From positions 60,471,239 through 60,535,238 of the forward strand of contig OV884012.1 of assembly GCA_930367205.1 (NCBI GenBank): a stretch of DNA of 64,000 nt. Direction: 5' to 3'. This document shows positions 52,419-61,842 of this stretch, piece after piece (position 1 is the first letter of the stretch; every line of letters begins with the position of its first letter). Position numbers and translations under genes: made by a program. Below the pieces are notes generated by a model that was not told where the DNA came from, did no database searches, and saw only the letters and a list, made by a program, of their open reading frames with translations. The DNA is from Acanthosoma haemorrhoidale (taxonomy: Eukaryota; Arthropoda; Insecta; Hemiptera; Acanthosomatidae).

Positions 52419-52899
52419 TTTTGTGATAACTAATCTAACAATCTTTATTGTGCAATAATTACAATCTGCCTTTTATAAGGCAATAATAATACAGATAAAT
52501 GATCTCATTCATACCATGTTTACAGCATCATTCACTCGCTCATTCATACAATAGGACATGATTGGAGAAACTGGCCATTGCCAGGACTCCCACTGTCACG
52601 CGTTTATAGCAGGTCACGAGGCCACTGCCGTTTCAGTCTCCGAGGAGGATTATAGGGATGAGTGGCGCAGTGCAATGACTGTGCTACGGGATTAGGGTGG
52701 TTGGAAAGGCTACTGTGGAATTTCATAAACTTGGAAGGGATGAGTTCTAGAATGTAGGGTATATTAAGATCGTTATGAAGGGTTTTGTAGCTGACATAAT
52801 AAGGGGCATTTACTATTGTTCTTAGGACTTTGGATTGAAAGGATTTGATACGCTTGATGTTCGACTTTTTTGCTGTCCCCCATAGCTCTATTCCGTATC
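52419..52899 (-). mobile_element. Young 5'-truncated Jockey-like family B copy inside the NUMT
   Basis: A 481-bp minus-strand insertion bracketed by CTGTTATAATT (52408-52418 and 52900-52910). Its truncated 5' end starts in the RT C-terminus: the translation reads YGIELWGTAKKSNIKRIKSF, QSKVLRTIVNAPYYVS, LHNDLNIPYILELIPSKF and SSLSNHPNPVAQ, then WPRDLL and a stop. Two frame or stop differences from a perfect frame cannot be excluded by eye. The 3' UTR ends with CAATAAAGATTGTTAGATTA and a short A-rich tail. It shares the shortened 3' UTR of the 31.9-kb copy. The family normally encodes endonuclease and reverse transcriptase for target-primed integration; this fragment is non-autonomous. Confidence 0.92.
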
Positions 52900-52910
52900 T
52901 GTTATAATTA
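52900..52910. repeat. Right target-site duplication of retrotransposon in the NUMT
   Basis: CTGTTATAATT, identical to 52408-52418. Confidence 0.9.
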
Positions 52911-53398
52911 TAAAGTTTTCTTTATTAATTATATTTCGAATAACTATTAATTTTTGTAGAAATCCTAAGAAATAAGGGAGACCCCCCATTCTTAATATTG
53001 AAATTGATAAAGATAAGTTTTCCGGATTCGATATATTTATTTTATTTATTTGATGAATAAACATAATATTATAATAATTGAACAAGTAACATATTATTCT
53101 TATTATAACTCTGTAAATTATAAGGTATATTATTCATGAATTTGTTTTATTGTTTATTAATATTCATGATATATGATTAACTGATGAATATCCTATTATT
53201 TTCCGTAAGGATGTTTGATTAATTCCCCCCACAGCCCCTACTAGGTCTGATAATAACGGCGACAGTTAATAGTATTATATTATTTTGAATATTTATTAAT
53301 ATTCTTAGGGGTGCAATTTTTTGCCATGTTGATAGAATTAAGCATATACATCAAGAAAGTTTTGACATAATTTCAGGTATTCATAAATAGGTAGGTTG

Positions 53399-53455
53399 AA
53401 GGAGGAGAGCGCGAGAGCCGCAGATGTTCAGGACTCGAGGAGGTAAAAACTGGCC
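53399..53455 (-). repeat. Old family B 3' UTR, proximal half, right of the NUMT
   Basis: GAGAGCGCGAGAGCCGCAGA, TTCAGGACTCGAGGAGG and AAAACTGGCC match 29817-29875 (GAGCGCGAGAGCCACAGA, CTCAGGACATGATTGGAG, AAACTGGCC) in the same orientation. With 52145-52305 it brackets the mitochondrial insertion. Confidence 0.6.
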
Positions 53456-56400
53456 TGTGCTCGAACACTCGATATAATGTTTCTAAATTCCATGAGTGAT
53501 GGTTTAAAGTGATCTTGCTAAAGAATGCGGGCATCCTTAATTTTTAAACGTAATCCTAAAAAAAGGACTACCTCGTATCTACTATAAGTCTCTTCTCTGT
53601 GACATTTAATTGGTGCTTAGAAACTATTTAAGATTTAATACTCTAGTGTTTCACTCGTTTGATAATACAACCCAGCGTAGTTTTGGAAAGCAGCAATAAA
53701 AATCGATCATTTAATCATATTTTTTTTTTTATCAATGTGCTTTGAATTCATTTTTAAGGTAATTTCAGTGAACGAATGGTATGAAAAATTTCAACATGCA
53801 TTACGTTTTTGTGTTTTTTAAAACAACTCCAGCCTTGACACTTCTTTAGGTTGTTCACATTTTTGTCAATATATGTGTTTAAAAAATGGTCTGATTTCAT
53901 TGATGATGGCATGTAATTTTTTGTTGTATTTTCATTTATTATTATTATTTATTCGTTTTTCTATCCAAACTTTTAAATATGCTCATACCTGATCAGTGGG
54001 TGGCTGAATTCTCTTTTGGGATAACTAGATTAAATTATTCTATTATATATAAAAGCATTATTCGCGCGAAATAAACTCGGCGTTCACAAGCTGTCGGGAA
54101 AAGTGCGAATGCAGTAAATATTAATAAAGTAATACCGCTGGACATTGACAGGCACCAAACTATCAGGGATATGGTTTATAACAGTAATAATTGTTACCAT
54201 TATTCGTCACAGCATTCAAGATAATTCAATCAAGTGTCAGTAACACGGGATCTTTAGAACTTTTTTCCCAGTAAGTAAATAAAATATTAGTTAACCTTTT
54301 TTTTAATTAGGTTGAAGGATTCTGTCATGACATGAAATTATATTTTTAAGAGAGAATATATATTTAAATGGTCTAAAGGCATTTATGCCAATTGAACTAT
54401 TCATATTATTAACTGTGTCTCGTTTATTCAATAGTTCTATCTTGTTAACTTAATTACTTTGATTACAAAACTAATACATCCTGTGTATACTTTTTTTTTT
54501 TTTAGCCCTCGTTATCATCTGAACTTTTGATAAAAATAAAAATTCTTAAAGCAAACACGTTCCAGCTCTAATGAAATAAAATGTTCTTTTGTTTACAAAA
54601 AAAAATTAGAACGGAGAGAAACAAAATCTAGAAATTGGAAGCGAGAACTTGTTAATTTTTTTTTTTATATAACTTTTTCGAGTAAAATTTCTTTTAAATA
54701 ACTCCCAGTGTAAACGCACTGTTCTCTTTATCCTCATCCCAATTGCTTTCCCTTATTTTTCTCCGTTCCTTTTTTCATTTTAATTGTGTTATATTTTCAT
54801 TTTATCCAACCCGAGAATAATTTGAAAGAGCTTTATACATTCTATAATCATTTCTTTGGAGATGGCGCGCTCCACACGTCCGTGCCTTAAAAAATAAGTC
54901 TTGTTATCAAACCGACCTTGGTCTCATGTCACATCTCAAAATGGCACGGCGTGACATAAAGATTAAATTTTGTTTGTAACAATTTCTATCGTGTGCACTG
55001 GGGTGGGATTGAAGTATTTTATAAACACACAGGAGACTAATATTGAAACCGGAAATCTCCGCTTTCCATTAAACATTGAAATACTTTATTATACTATTTT
55101 ATAACTCTTATCATTTTCTTTTTCCGAAAATGTTGCCACTTTATTGAGCAATCAAGAAGACTTAAAAAAAGATGCTATAAAACTGATACATGTTCACAGG
55201 AGGGCAAAATATATATTCTTGTAAATATAAAACCTTCCCTTATGTAAATATTTGTTACATGCTAGCTCCACCTAGAAATTGCGCTATTAGAGGAAACGCC
55301 TATACAAAAATATTGCTTGACTGTATATTATCAGAGGTTTTTTTTTCGTTTTTGTTTCTTTGTTATTTAACTTAAAATTATTTAATCGCACGCCTATCGT
55401 GAAACCTACTAAGAAGAAAATAAATTTAGTTCGTTACATGAACTTATTCAAGATAATGAAATCTTAGGATCGACGTGTGATGTCATCGTGAGTGAGAAAT
55501 GCCGCTCAAAAAACAAACGGTCTAGTCTTGAGGGCGTGTCATCAGCTCGGTATACCATTGTGAATTTATCTTCCCCTTAAATGACACAAAAAAAAAAAAG
55601 AAAAGAATAACTAAAAACACAGCCTTGAGATATCACTTTTTATCCTAATGGATTTTTTTCGACTCACGCTCGTCAAACTTTTGTTTTTTATTTTTTTACA
55701 GGACATGTGGTTCTTTTTTTCAATCCCCTTTTCGAGAGTCTAATAATCCGGCTTACTTTAATACTAATTGTTACTTGATCTGCTAACCACCTTACATATA
55801 TTCTACGAGCAAGTAGTTTTAGCTAATTAAAAACCAATTATAGCTGGTGAATTTTTTTTTTTTCCCAAGTCGGGACAAATTCTATTTGATTCGTAAACCT
55901 AAAATTATACAAAATTCTATGACTAGCAATTTTTAAGATATAACTTTATAATTCCAAACATAATTTTACATTGTCACGTTTTTTATAATATAATAAAAAT
56001 ACCTTTTTTTTTATTGAACGACGTGACGAATACTGTTTCTGAATTAATCCTCTTGCTTTATCGCATCCCCCTTTTTTTTTAATCTATAGCTAATATTACA
56101 CCCATATATTTCATATAGTTTTTTTTTATTAAGTTTTCACTGTAAAACAAGAATTCACTTCTGCATACACAACACGCCTACGCATCATATATAGCCAAAA
56201 ATGACGAACATATTCTGCCTAAAAATTATTTCGATTTGTTATTGTTAGTAACCCTTTACTTTTTTTAGAATGAATCACTTAAGAAGTAGTTTTGACTGCT
56301 TACCTTTGAACTGCCTACATATTAAAGAAATGCAGTTCGGTGCCATTAAAACTGATAGTCGAGATGGTAACTAATAAATTAACACAGGTAATAGATGACG

Positions 56401-58847
56401 AAAATGTCTAATTCCGAAACGAATACCATAGTTAGACATGACTTGTTTTTGTCGTTCCGTCACTGGCACTAATTCGATCTTCGTCCAATTTCGTGAAATT
56501 CCTTCTATCAGAGAACAGCGAGAGTGCTAGAGCTTCCCGAGTGAGAGAGGCGAGTAAGTAAAAGATAGTTAGGAATTGATGAGATGGTTTCGAAGGGGCT
56601 TCAATGCCCCCAAGTTGTAATAAAAGACCTTTTATGGGCCAGAGGGAATAAGGACTTTTGGTGCAGAGTTGGCCCTAACCGCTTCCACGTTGGCTTAATT
56701 CTTTGTCCACCCCCCTTTATTTATTTTTTATTTTATTCTGCGCTTTTCTTTTGAAATGTCAATTTGGTCCTGCGATTTTCAATGTCTATCCTCGATTTGA
56801 CTTAAAATCATTTAAATTAGGTTTTGTATTAAACTAGAATATTATACTATAATAAATTTTAAATTACAAAATATAATTCTGAGGCCGAATCCCTCTTTGA
56901 TAATGCTATAAATTTAATTTTCTCTCTCGCTCCCCTTATTCCCTCTCTTGAATCGCATTACCTCGTAATATACAAGAACTAACTCAAAAACAAATTATAT
57001 TGTTTGCCCAGTGAATTAGCTAAATTTTCTCTTTCAACCGTCTGTCTCAATGTTGATATGTAAACCATGAACAAGATAGATTTGAAACTTTAACTGTACA
57101 TGTATCCAAAAAATACCTCGGACTACTCTGCTCATATTTTGGTTATCATAAAACAGTGGGATGTGTGTAAAAAAAAAAAAAATTAAAACGGAAAGAAAAA
57201 TCGGCTCCGTATCTATTAACGCTTCTTCTCTAGGAATTTTTCAATTAAATGTTCATAATATATTTAAAATGTAATTTTATGATTTTTTTCCCCAAGATTC
57301 AAAAAAGTGAAATTCAATGATGGTTAAAAAAGAGAGAAGGAGCCAATTAAAGATATCACGTATTTAGCCTCGTTCCAACCTATTTAAACCGAAGTTTTTT
57401 TATATCAAAATTTTAGCTATTTAATGAAATTTTAGTTGTTTTGAGACGATTTTATGGGCCAAGATAGCTTTGTGAATGAAATGAAGGATCCGACGTGTAG
57501 ACGCGTAAGAATTTCGTTGATGTGATTTCTCTACTTACTGTATCCTTTAATTTGTATTTATATAATAAAAAAAAATAAAATAAAAATTATGGTACGAATG
57601 CGATCTATTGCAACAATTAGACCTTCTATGGCAGATTGTAATTCTGCTCAAGTGAAGATTTTTATATTAAAATTGATATGAAACAATTTGAGTTGGTAAA
57701 AAGTTTTAAAAATAATTAATAAGGACGAGGGTAACTATCAGCAAATCTAATTTATTACAAGGCAAAAATTGTGCATATTTACTCAGGACGAATCCTAGGT
57801 AAATTAATAATTATAATTAATTACAGTACACTCGCATGGATATTAGAAGGAAATTAGGAAAATATAGGTGAATGCTGAAAATTACATGCTTGATTGATTG
57901 AAGTCATTGATAAGCAGCTTTTCGCGTTAAATACCGACCCCCCACCCCCTCTCCTCCCGCATCAGGGGTCAATTTAAATATCGCTTTGTTTTTCCTTTCT
58001 GGGTGTCACTATCAAAGGAACAGTTTTTCGTTTCGCCTGATTGTTCCAGTCAATGTTTTGAGGTTTTTCTAACGTGTCACATTTAATTAACGTCGTGTAG
58101 CAACTGCTACTGTTACATTAAAAAATGATGATGATGGCATTTAAACATAAAAATAATTAGCAGGACCGTGGATTGGTTACTTCATTCGTAGGGGCTAAAA
58201 AATACATTAAAAGAAAAGTAGGAAAACAAATCAACGTGAAAAAAGTCCGACTTTTAGTTATGATACATTTTAAGATAGCTCTGGTCTAAGCTCAAAAGCT
58301 ATTCAAGGTTTAATATTACAATTTTTCCCACACTTTTAATACGTTGAAGAACCTGTTCCTAAAATAAATTTAAATATATAACGAATAATAATAAAGTTCT
58401 GTGAGCCAACTTTATAAATTACACTTCCAGAATAAACAAATTTTTCAAAAGAAATCAAAAAATAAACAAATAATATTGGTAAAAATCCGTAGATTAAAAC
58501 AACTAACCTATGAATGATATTATTTTTCAAAATCTTTGTTCCACTCTTCCAGAAAAATAATGTGTATATTTTTAGGCCTGAATAAGCGAAACGTGGTGAT
58601 ATATTAATTATTAAAATATTTTTGGGTAGCCTGTAATGAGTGTTTTTATAAATTTGTTTTTTCAAATAGAGTAATCAGAGCGCTTATTGGAACGCTTACT
58701 CTTTAGTATATTAATATAAATTACGCATTGGATTTCAATGTTGATCTTTAAAATATTACAGTTTTAAACGATGAATGTCTCTGATCGAGATGGCTAAATG
58801 TATACATACATAGCATTTTTTTAATTGCAATTCGAAATTTTGTGAAA
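53456..58847. other. AT-rich DNA without recognisable gene
   Basis: No gene seen. Higher-complexity blocks lie at about 54050-54190, 55460-55560 and 56440-56710; the last includes GTAATAAAAGACCTTTTATG (a TTTATGGG/TTTTATG-type posterior-Hox-like core). The 109-codon minus-strand frame at 58336-58665 is hydrophobic and AT-driven and could not be assigned. Many A/T homopolymers. Confidence 0.4.
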
Positions 58848-59309
58848 TACGAGGTTTGACCGAAAAGTAATGAAAATTTATTTATTCATTGATAGCAATT
58901 TTGTTCCCTTCAAAGTAATCCCCCTCAGATATAATACACTTGTGCCGGCGCTTTTTCCAGTCTGCGAAGTACTTTTTAAACTCACTTTTCGATATAGCTC
59001 TTAGCTCCTTCAGCGATTCTTCTTTTATTTCATCAATGGCGTCAAAACGTTGTCCTTTCAAAGTTTTATTTCAACTTTAGGAACAAAAAGAAGACGCAGG
59101 GAGACATGTCCGGTGAACACGGTGGTTGAGGTAACACAAGAGTGTTGTTTTTTGTTAAAAAGTTACGAACAATCAATGAGATGTGAGTGGGAGCGTTATC
59201 GTGATAAAATTTCCACGAATCCTTTTTGTCGGATCGCTTCACGTAAACAATGCATTACTTCCAAGTAATATACTTTATTGACCGTACGACTTTCTGGCAA
59301 CTCATGATG

Positions 59310-59317
59310 CACTAAAC
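59310..59317. repeat. Left 8-bp target duplication of the hAT element
   Basis: CACTAAAC, identical to 61835-61842. It is part of the mariner codons GLV on the opposite strand. Confidence 0.93.
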
Positions 59318-59331
59318 CGTATGTGGGCAAC
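59318..59331 (+). repeat. hAT left terminal inverted repeat
   Basis: CGTATGTGGGCAAC pairs with the right end CAGGTATGGGCAAC read inward (61834-61821), differing by a short gap at the tip and one inserted T. Confidence 0.8.
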
Positions 59332-59333
59332 AG

Positions 59334-59382
59334 CCGGCCCGCGGGCCGGATCCGGCCCGCTGTAAGATTTGATCCGGCCCGC
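59334..59382 (+). repeat. hAT left subterminal CCGGCCCGC repeats and 16-bp palindrome
   Basis: CCGGCCCGC occurs at 59334-59342, 59352-59360 and 59374-59382 and inverted at 59341-59349, the first pair forming the perfect palindrome CCGGCCCGCGGGCCGG (59334-59349). Subterminal motif arrays of this sort are usual transposase-binding sites in hAT elements; that role here is inference. Confidence 0.75.
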
Positions 59383-59489
59383 GAGACATTTTGAAAAACC
59401 CAATTTAAAAAAAAAAAATACACTACTTACTCATACTCATGGAATCAAGTGAGCGAGCAAGCCGAGTGGCGGTGATCATCAAAGAGTGA

Positions 59490-59531
59490 GGCGGCAAACA
59501 TCAAAGTTCAAAGCCATTGATGTTTGCCGCC
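59490..59531. repeat. Perfect 15-bp inverted repeat upstream of the transposase promoter
   Basis: GGCGGCAAACATCAA (59490-59504) and TTGATGTTTGCCGCC (59517-59531) are exact complements separated by 12 bases, able to form a strong hairpin. It lies about 85 bp upstream of the TATA box within the hAT 5' region. Function unknown. Confidence 0.85.
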
Positions 59532-59615
59532 ACACTGGCGGCGCAACAAAGGATTATTGCTTCGCAATTGTATTGTTCTACACTAGACGATTCTAGATCA
59601 TTCCTTCATTTTGCC

Positions 59616-59652
59616 TATATAAGCGGGTGGATGGCCGGAACTTAGTTCAGTC
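59616..59652 (+). promoter_or_regulatory. hAT transposase core promoter (TATA and initiator)
   Basis: TATATAAG at 59616-59623 lies 33 bases before the A of a perfect insect initiator TCAGTC (59647-59652; predicted start 59649). It is followed about 110 bases later by the transposase ATG. Spacing and motifs fit a standard pol II core promoter. Confidence 0.7.
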
Positions 59653-59758
59653 CTATTCGAGCTACCGTGGTGATAAGTTTGCTTTGTGACTTTGTGTGCA
59701 TCTTGAGTGCTTACTAATTATACCTATTTTCTTATTAAGTTTATCGAACGATAAGTAA

Positions 59759-61564
59759 ATGAAAATGATGTCTGGTGGAAGGAAACGAAAAGTAGATGCA
59801 GAGGGTCGCCAGTTTCAAGAAAAATGGACTGAAGAATTCTTCTTTATCTTGCACAATGGTAAGCCTATTTGTTTGATGTGTAATGAATCCATTTCGGTGA
59901 TGAAAGAATTCAATATAAAGAGGCATTACTCAACTAAGCATCCTACGCTGCTCTCACTGACAGGACAAATAAGAAAAGACAAAATCCAGAAACTTACCGC
60001 AAATTTGGAAAAACAGCAGCAAATATTTCATAGACAAAGAACACAACTTGATAATGTTGTGAAAGCTAGTTTTATAGTTAGTTCAAAATTGGCAAAGTCA
60101 TTGAAACCATTTGCCGAAGGAGAATTTATCAAGGAGTGTATGTCAGAAGTTTGCAGTGTTTTGTGTCCTGAAAAGAAAAATGAATTTGAAAAAATTAGTT
60201 TGTCAAGACGAACCGTTGTACGACGTATAGAAATGATGGCTAATGATATAAAAACAACATTGACTGGCCGTATGACTGGTATTGAATCATTTTCCATAGC
60301 ATTAGACGAGAGCACCGATTTGTCTGACATAGCTCAACTGGCTATATTTATTCGAGGTGTTGATAAAGAATTCACTATTACTGAGGAATTGCTTGCTTTA
60401 CAGCCGCTAAAAGGAACCACTACAGGAGAGGACATTTTTAATGAAGTTCAAAAGGTATTCACAAGTTTTGGCTTGCCATGGTCGAAATTAGTTGGAGTAT
60501 GCACAGATGGTGCACCTTCTATGGTCGGCTTACGTAAAGGTTTCATCGGAATTTTGAATGAAAAAGCAACTGAATTAAATGTGCAAAAAGATGGTTTGAT
60601 AGTCCTTCATTGCATTATCCACCAACAGAACTTGTGTTCTAAGTCCATTCGACTCCAGAATGTTATGAATGTGGTAGTAAAAACCATCAATTTTATTCGA
60701 TCCCGAGGGCTTAACCATCGTCAGTTCAAGGCGTTTTTGGATGAAATATCAGCCGAGTATGACGACGTAACATATTATTGTGAAGTCAGATGGCTAAGCA
60801 AAGGGAAAATGCTGAAACGGTTTTACGAGCTTAGAAATGAGATAGCAGAATTTATGCAAATAAAAGATAAACCACTATCTGAATTGAGTGACGCAAAATG
60901 GATATGTGACTTAGCATTTCTTGTCGACCTTACAGGCCATTTGAATGATTTAAATTTGAAACTTCAAAAACAAGGACAGTTAGTAAATGATTTGTACAGC
61001 CATTTGAAAGCGTTTCAGAACAAAATCCGCTTGTGGGAGGCACATATGCTGTCTGGTAACAGTTACCATTTCACCACGCTCTCTGCGTATGAAAATATTG
61101 CTTACGCTCAATATGCTGAAGAACTCAAGTTACTGTCGGAGCAATTTTCGATCAGATTTAGCGATTTCAAACACATGGAAGACTGTTTCAATTTATTTGC
61201 TACTCCAACAAAAAGTAATGTACAAAATGCTCCAATACACTTGCAAATGGAGTTGATCGAGATTCAAGAAAACTCACTCCTAAAATCTAAATTTGAAGAC
61301 GTGGAGTTGTGCGATTTCTACAAAAAATACCTCGAAGAAGACCATTTTCCGCAGCTTAGAAAATTTGCAAGAAGATTGATTTGTGCGTTTGGCAGTACTT
61401 ATAAATGCGAACAGTTCTTTTCATTGATGAAAGTTAATAAATCAAAACATCGTACAAGGCTGACTGACGATAATTTGGAAAATTCTTTACGTCTTTGTAC
61501 CAGTGGAATTAATCCAAACATCGATGAATTAGTTTCCCAAATTCAAGCTCAAGTGTCTCATTGA
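59759..61564 (+). CDS. hAT transposase with BED-type zinc finger, 601 residues, intact
   Basis: Cut-and-paste DNA transposase, expected to act in the nucleus on the ends of its own element. A basic stretch GGRKRKVD (residues 6-13) may be a nuclear signal. A BED-like zinc finger follows, with C38, C41, H56 and H61 as ligands and an aromatic W23. The RNase H-like core shows LDESTD (D183), CTDGAPSM (D250), the hAT CxxH box LHCIIHQ (C285, H288), the EVRWL motif (R344, W345) and, in the C-terminal dimerisation region, FGSTYKCEQFFSLM with the probable catalytic E551. All expected acidic residues are present, and length and domain order fit the ZBED/GTF2IRD2-like hAT group. The first ATG (59759) is used; Met3 and Met4 are alternatives. 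A single exon with no stop or frameshift. The decayed 23.4-25.4 kb copy is a relative, not an obvious direct duplicate. Domestication is unlikely given its intact ends. Confidence 0.95.
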   Translation: MKMMSGGRKRKVDAEGRQFQEKWTEEFFFILHNGKPICLMCNESISVMKEFNIKRHYSTKHPTLLSLTGQIRKDKIQKLTANLEKQQQIFHRQRTQLDNVVKASFIVSSKLAKSLKPFAEGEFIKECMSEVCSVLCPEKKNEFEKISLSRRTVVRRIEMMANDIKTTLTGRMTGIESFSIALDESTDLSDIAQLAIFIRGVDKEFTITEELLALQPLKGTTTGEDIFNEVQKVFTSFGLPWSKLVGVCTDGAPSMVGLRKGFIGILNEKATELNVQKDGLIVLHCIIHQQNLCSKSIRLQNVMNVVVKTINFIRSRGLNHRQFKAFLDEISAEYDDVTYYCEVRWLSKGKMLKRFYELRNEIAEFMQIKDKPLSELSDAKWICDLAFLVDLTGHLNDLNLKLQKQGQLVNDLYSHLKAFQNKIRLWEAHMLSGNSYHFTTLSAYENIAYAQYAEELKLLSEQFSIRFSDFKHMEDCFNLFATPTKSNVQNAPIHLQMELIEIQENSLLKSKFEDVELCDFYKKYLEEDHFPQLRKFARRLICAFGSTYKCEQFFSLMKVNKSKHRTRLTDDNLENSLRLCTSGINPNIDELVSQIQAQVSH

Positions 61565-61667
61565 TTTCGGTGTCGCTATTTAACTTTCGTAGTTTTTAAC
61601 AATTCTAAATTTAACGATTTAATTTAATGCTGTAGGTACCTATTTTTTCATTTCATTTTGTTATTTT

Positions 61668-61673
61668 AATAAA
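61668..61673 (+). other. Poly(A) signal of hAT transposase
   Basis: AATAAA about 105 bases after the stop codon, followed by the GT-rich stretch TTGTGTTGTAATAA. Confidence 0.7.
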
Positions 61674-61767
61674 TTGTGTTGTAATAACATTGTCGTATTA
61701 TTTCATGGCTGACTGATATCTATCGCTAAAAATTATGAACACTACTTTAAAATGCACTACTTTTAAA

Positions 61768-61778
61768 CGCGGCCCGCG
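61768..61778 (-). repeat. hAT right subterminal motif
   Basis: CGCGGCCCGCG is the right-end counterpart of the left-end CCGGCCCGC array. Confidence 0.6.
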
Positions 61779-61820
61779 AACGTATTTGCACACTAAAGTT
61801 TGGCCCATAACATGTCAAAG

Positions 61821-61834
61821 GTTGCCCATACCTG
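61821..61834 (-). repeat. hAT right terminal inverted repeat
   Basis: GTTGCCCATACCTG; read inward it begins CAGGTATGGGCAAC, the canonical CA-x-x start of hAT ends. Confidence 0.85.
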
Positions 61835-61842
61835 CACTAAAC
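61835..61842. repeat. Right 8-bp target duplication of the hAT element
   Basis: CACTAAAC, identical to 59310-59317. Confidence 0.93.

Larger units (their letters stand above)
52310..53398 (-). pseudogene. Nuclear mitochondrial insertion (NUMT): ND2 C-terminal part, split by a retrotransposon
   Basis: On the minus strand, with the invertebrate mitochondrial code, this encodes the C-terminal part (about 200 codons) of NADH dehydrogenase subunit 2, a membrane subunit of respiratory complex I. Readable motifs in order are LWMPEIMSKLSW, STWQKIAPL, LVGAVGGINQTSL, GYSSVNHMSWML, SMGGLPYFLGFLQKL, and after the insertion SLITLMYYTRV and a natural end QVQKWIT followed by TAA (stop 52310-52312). AGA must be read as Ser at two sites, ATA as Met and TGA as Trp, proving mitochondrial origin. 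The frame is open apart from one small indel near 53245. A 481-bp retrotransposon (52419-52899) with 11-bp duplication interrupts it, and the reading frame resumes exactly after removing the insert and one duplicate. The N-terminal part of ND2 is absent. No tRNA-Trp sequence follows the stop. Not expressible in the nucleus. Confidence 0.93.
59318..61834 (+). mobile_element. Complete, apparently intact hAT transposon
   Basis: A 2,517-bp element with a perfect 8-bp target duplication CACTAAAC on both sides. Left end CGTATGTGGGCAACAG; right end, read inward, CAGGTATGGGCAACC. These are imperfect terminal inverted repeats (GTATG-x-GGGCAAC shared; the left end lacks the AG of the usual hAT CAG start). 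Both subterminal zones carry the motif CGGCCCGCG. Inside lie a TATA/Inr promoter, a single uninterrupted 601-codon transposase and an AATAAA signal. Everything expected of an autonomous hAT of the BED-finger ZBED/GTF2IRD2-like group is present. The perfect target duplication and clean frame indicate recent insertion. Whether it is mobile cannot be told from sequence; the missing two bases at the left tip might impair it. Confidence 0.93.

Noticed and set aside
58336..58665. 109-codon hydrophobic minus-strand open frame, briefly considered as another mitochondrial gene fragment
   Set aside because: Ile/Phe/Tyr richness follows from AT content. No ND4, ND5 or COX motif could be matched and there is no ATG context or promoter.
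59196..59423. Minus-strand frame running from mariner into the hAT end
   Set aside because: It is a chance fusion of mariner codons with the hAT terminal sequence created by insertion; not a gene.
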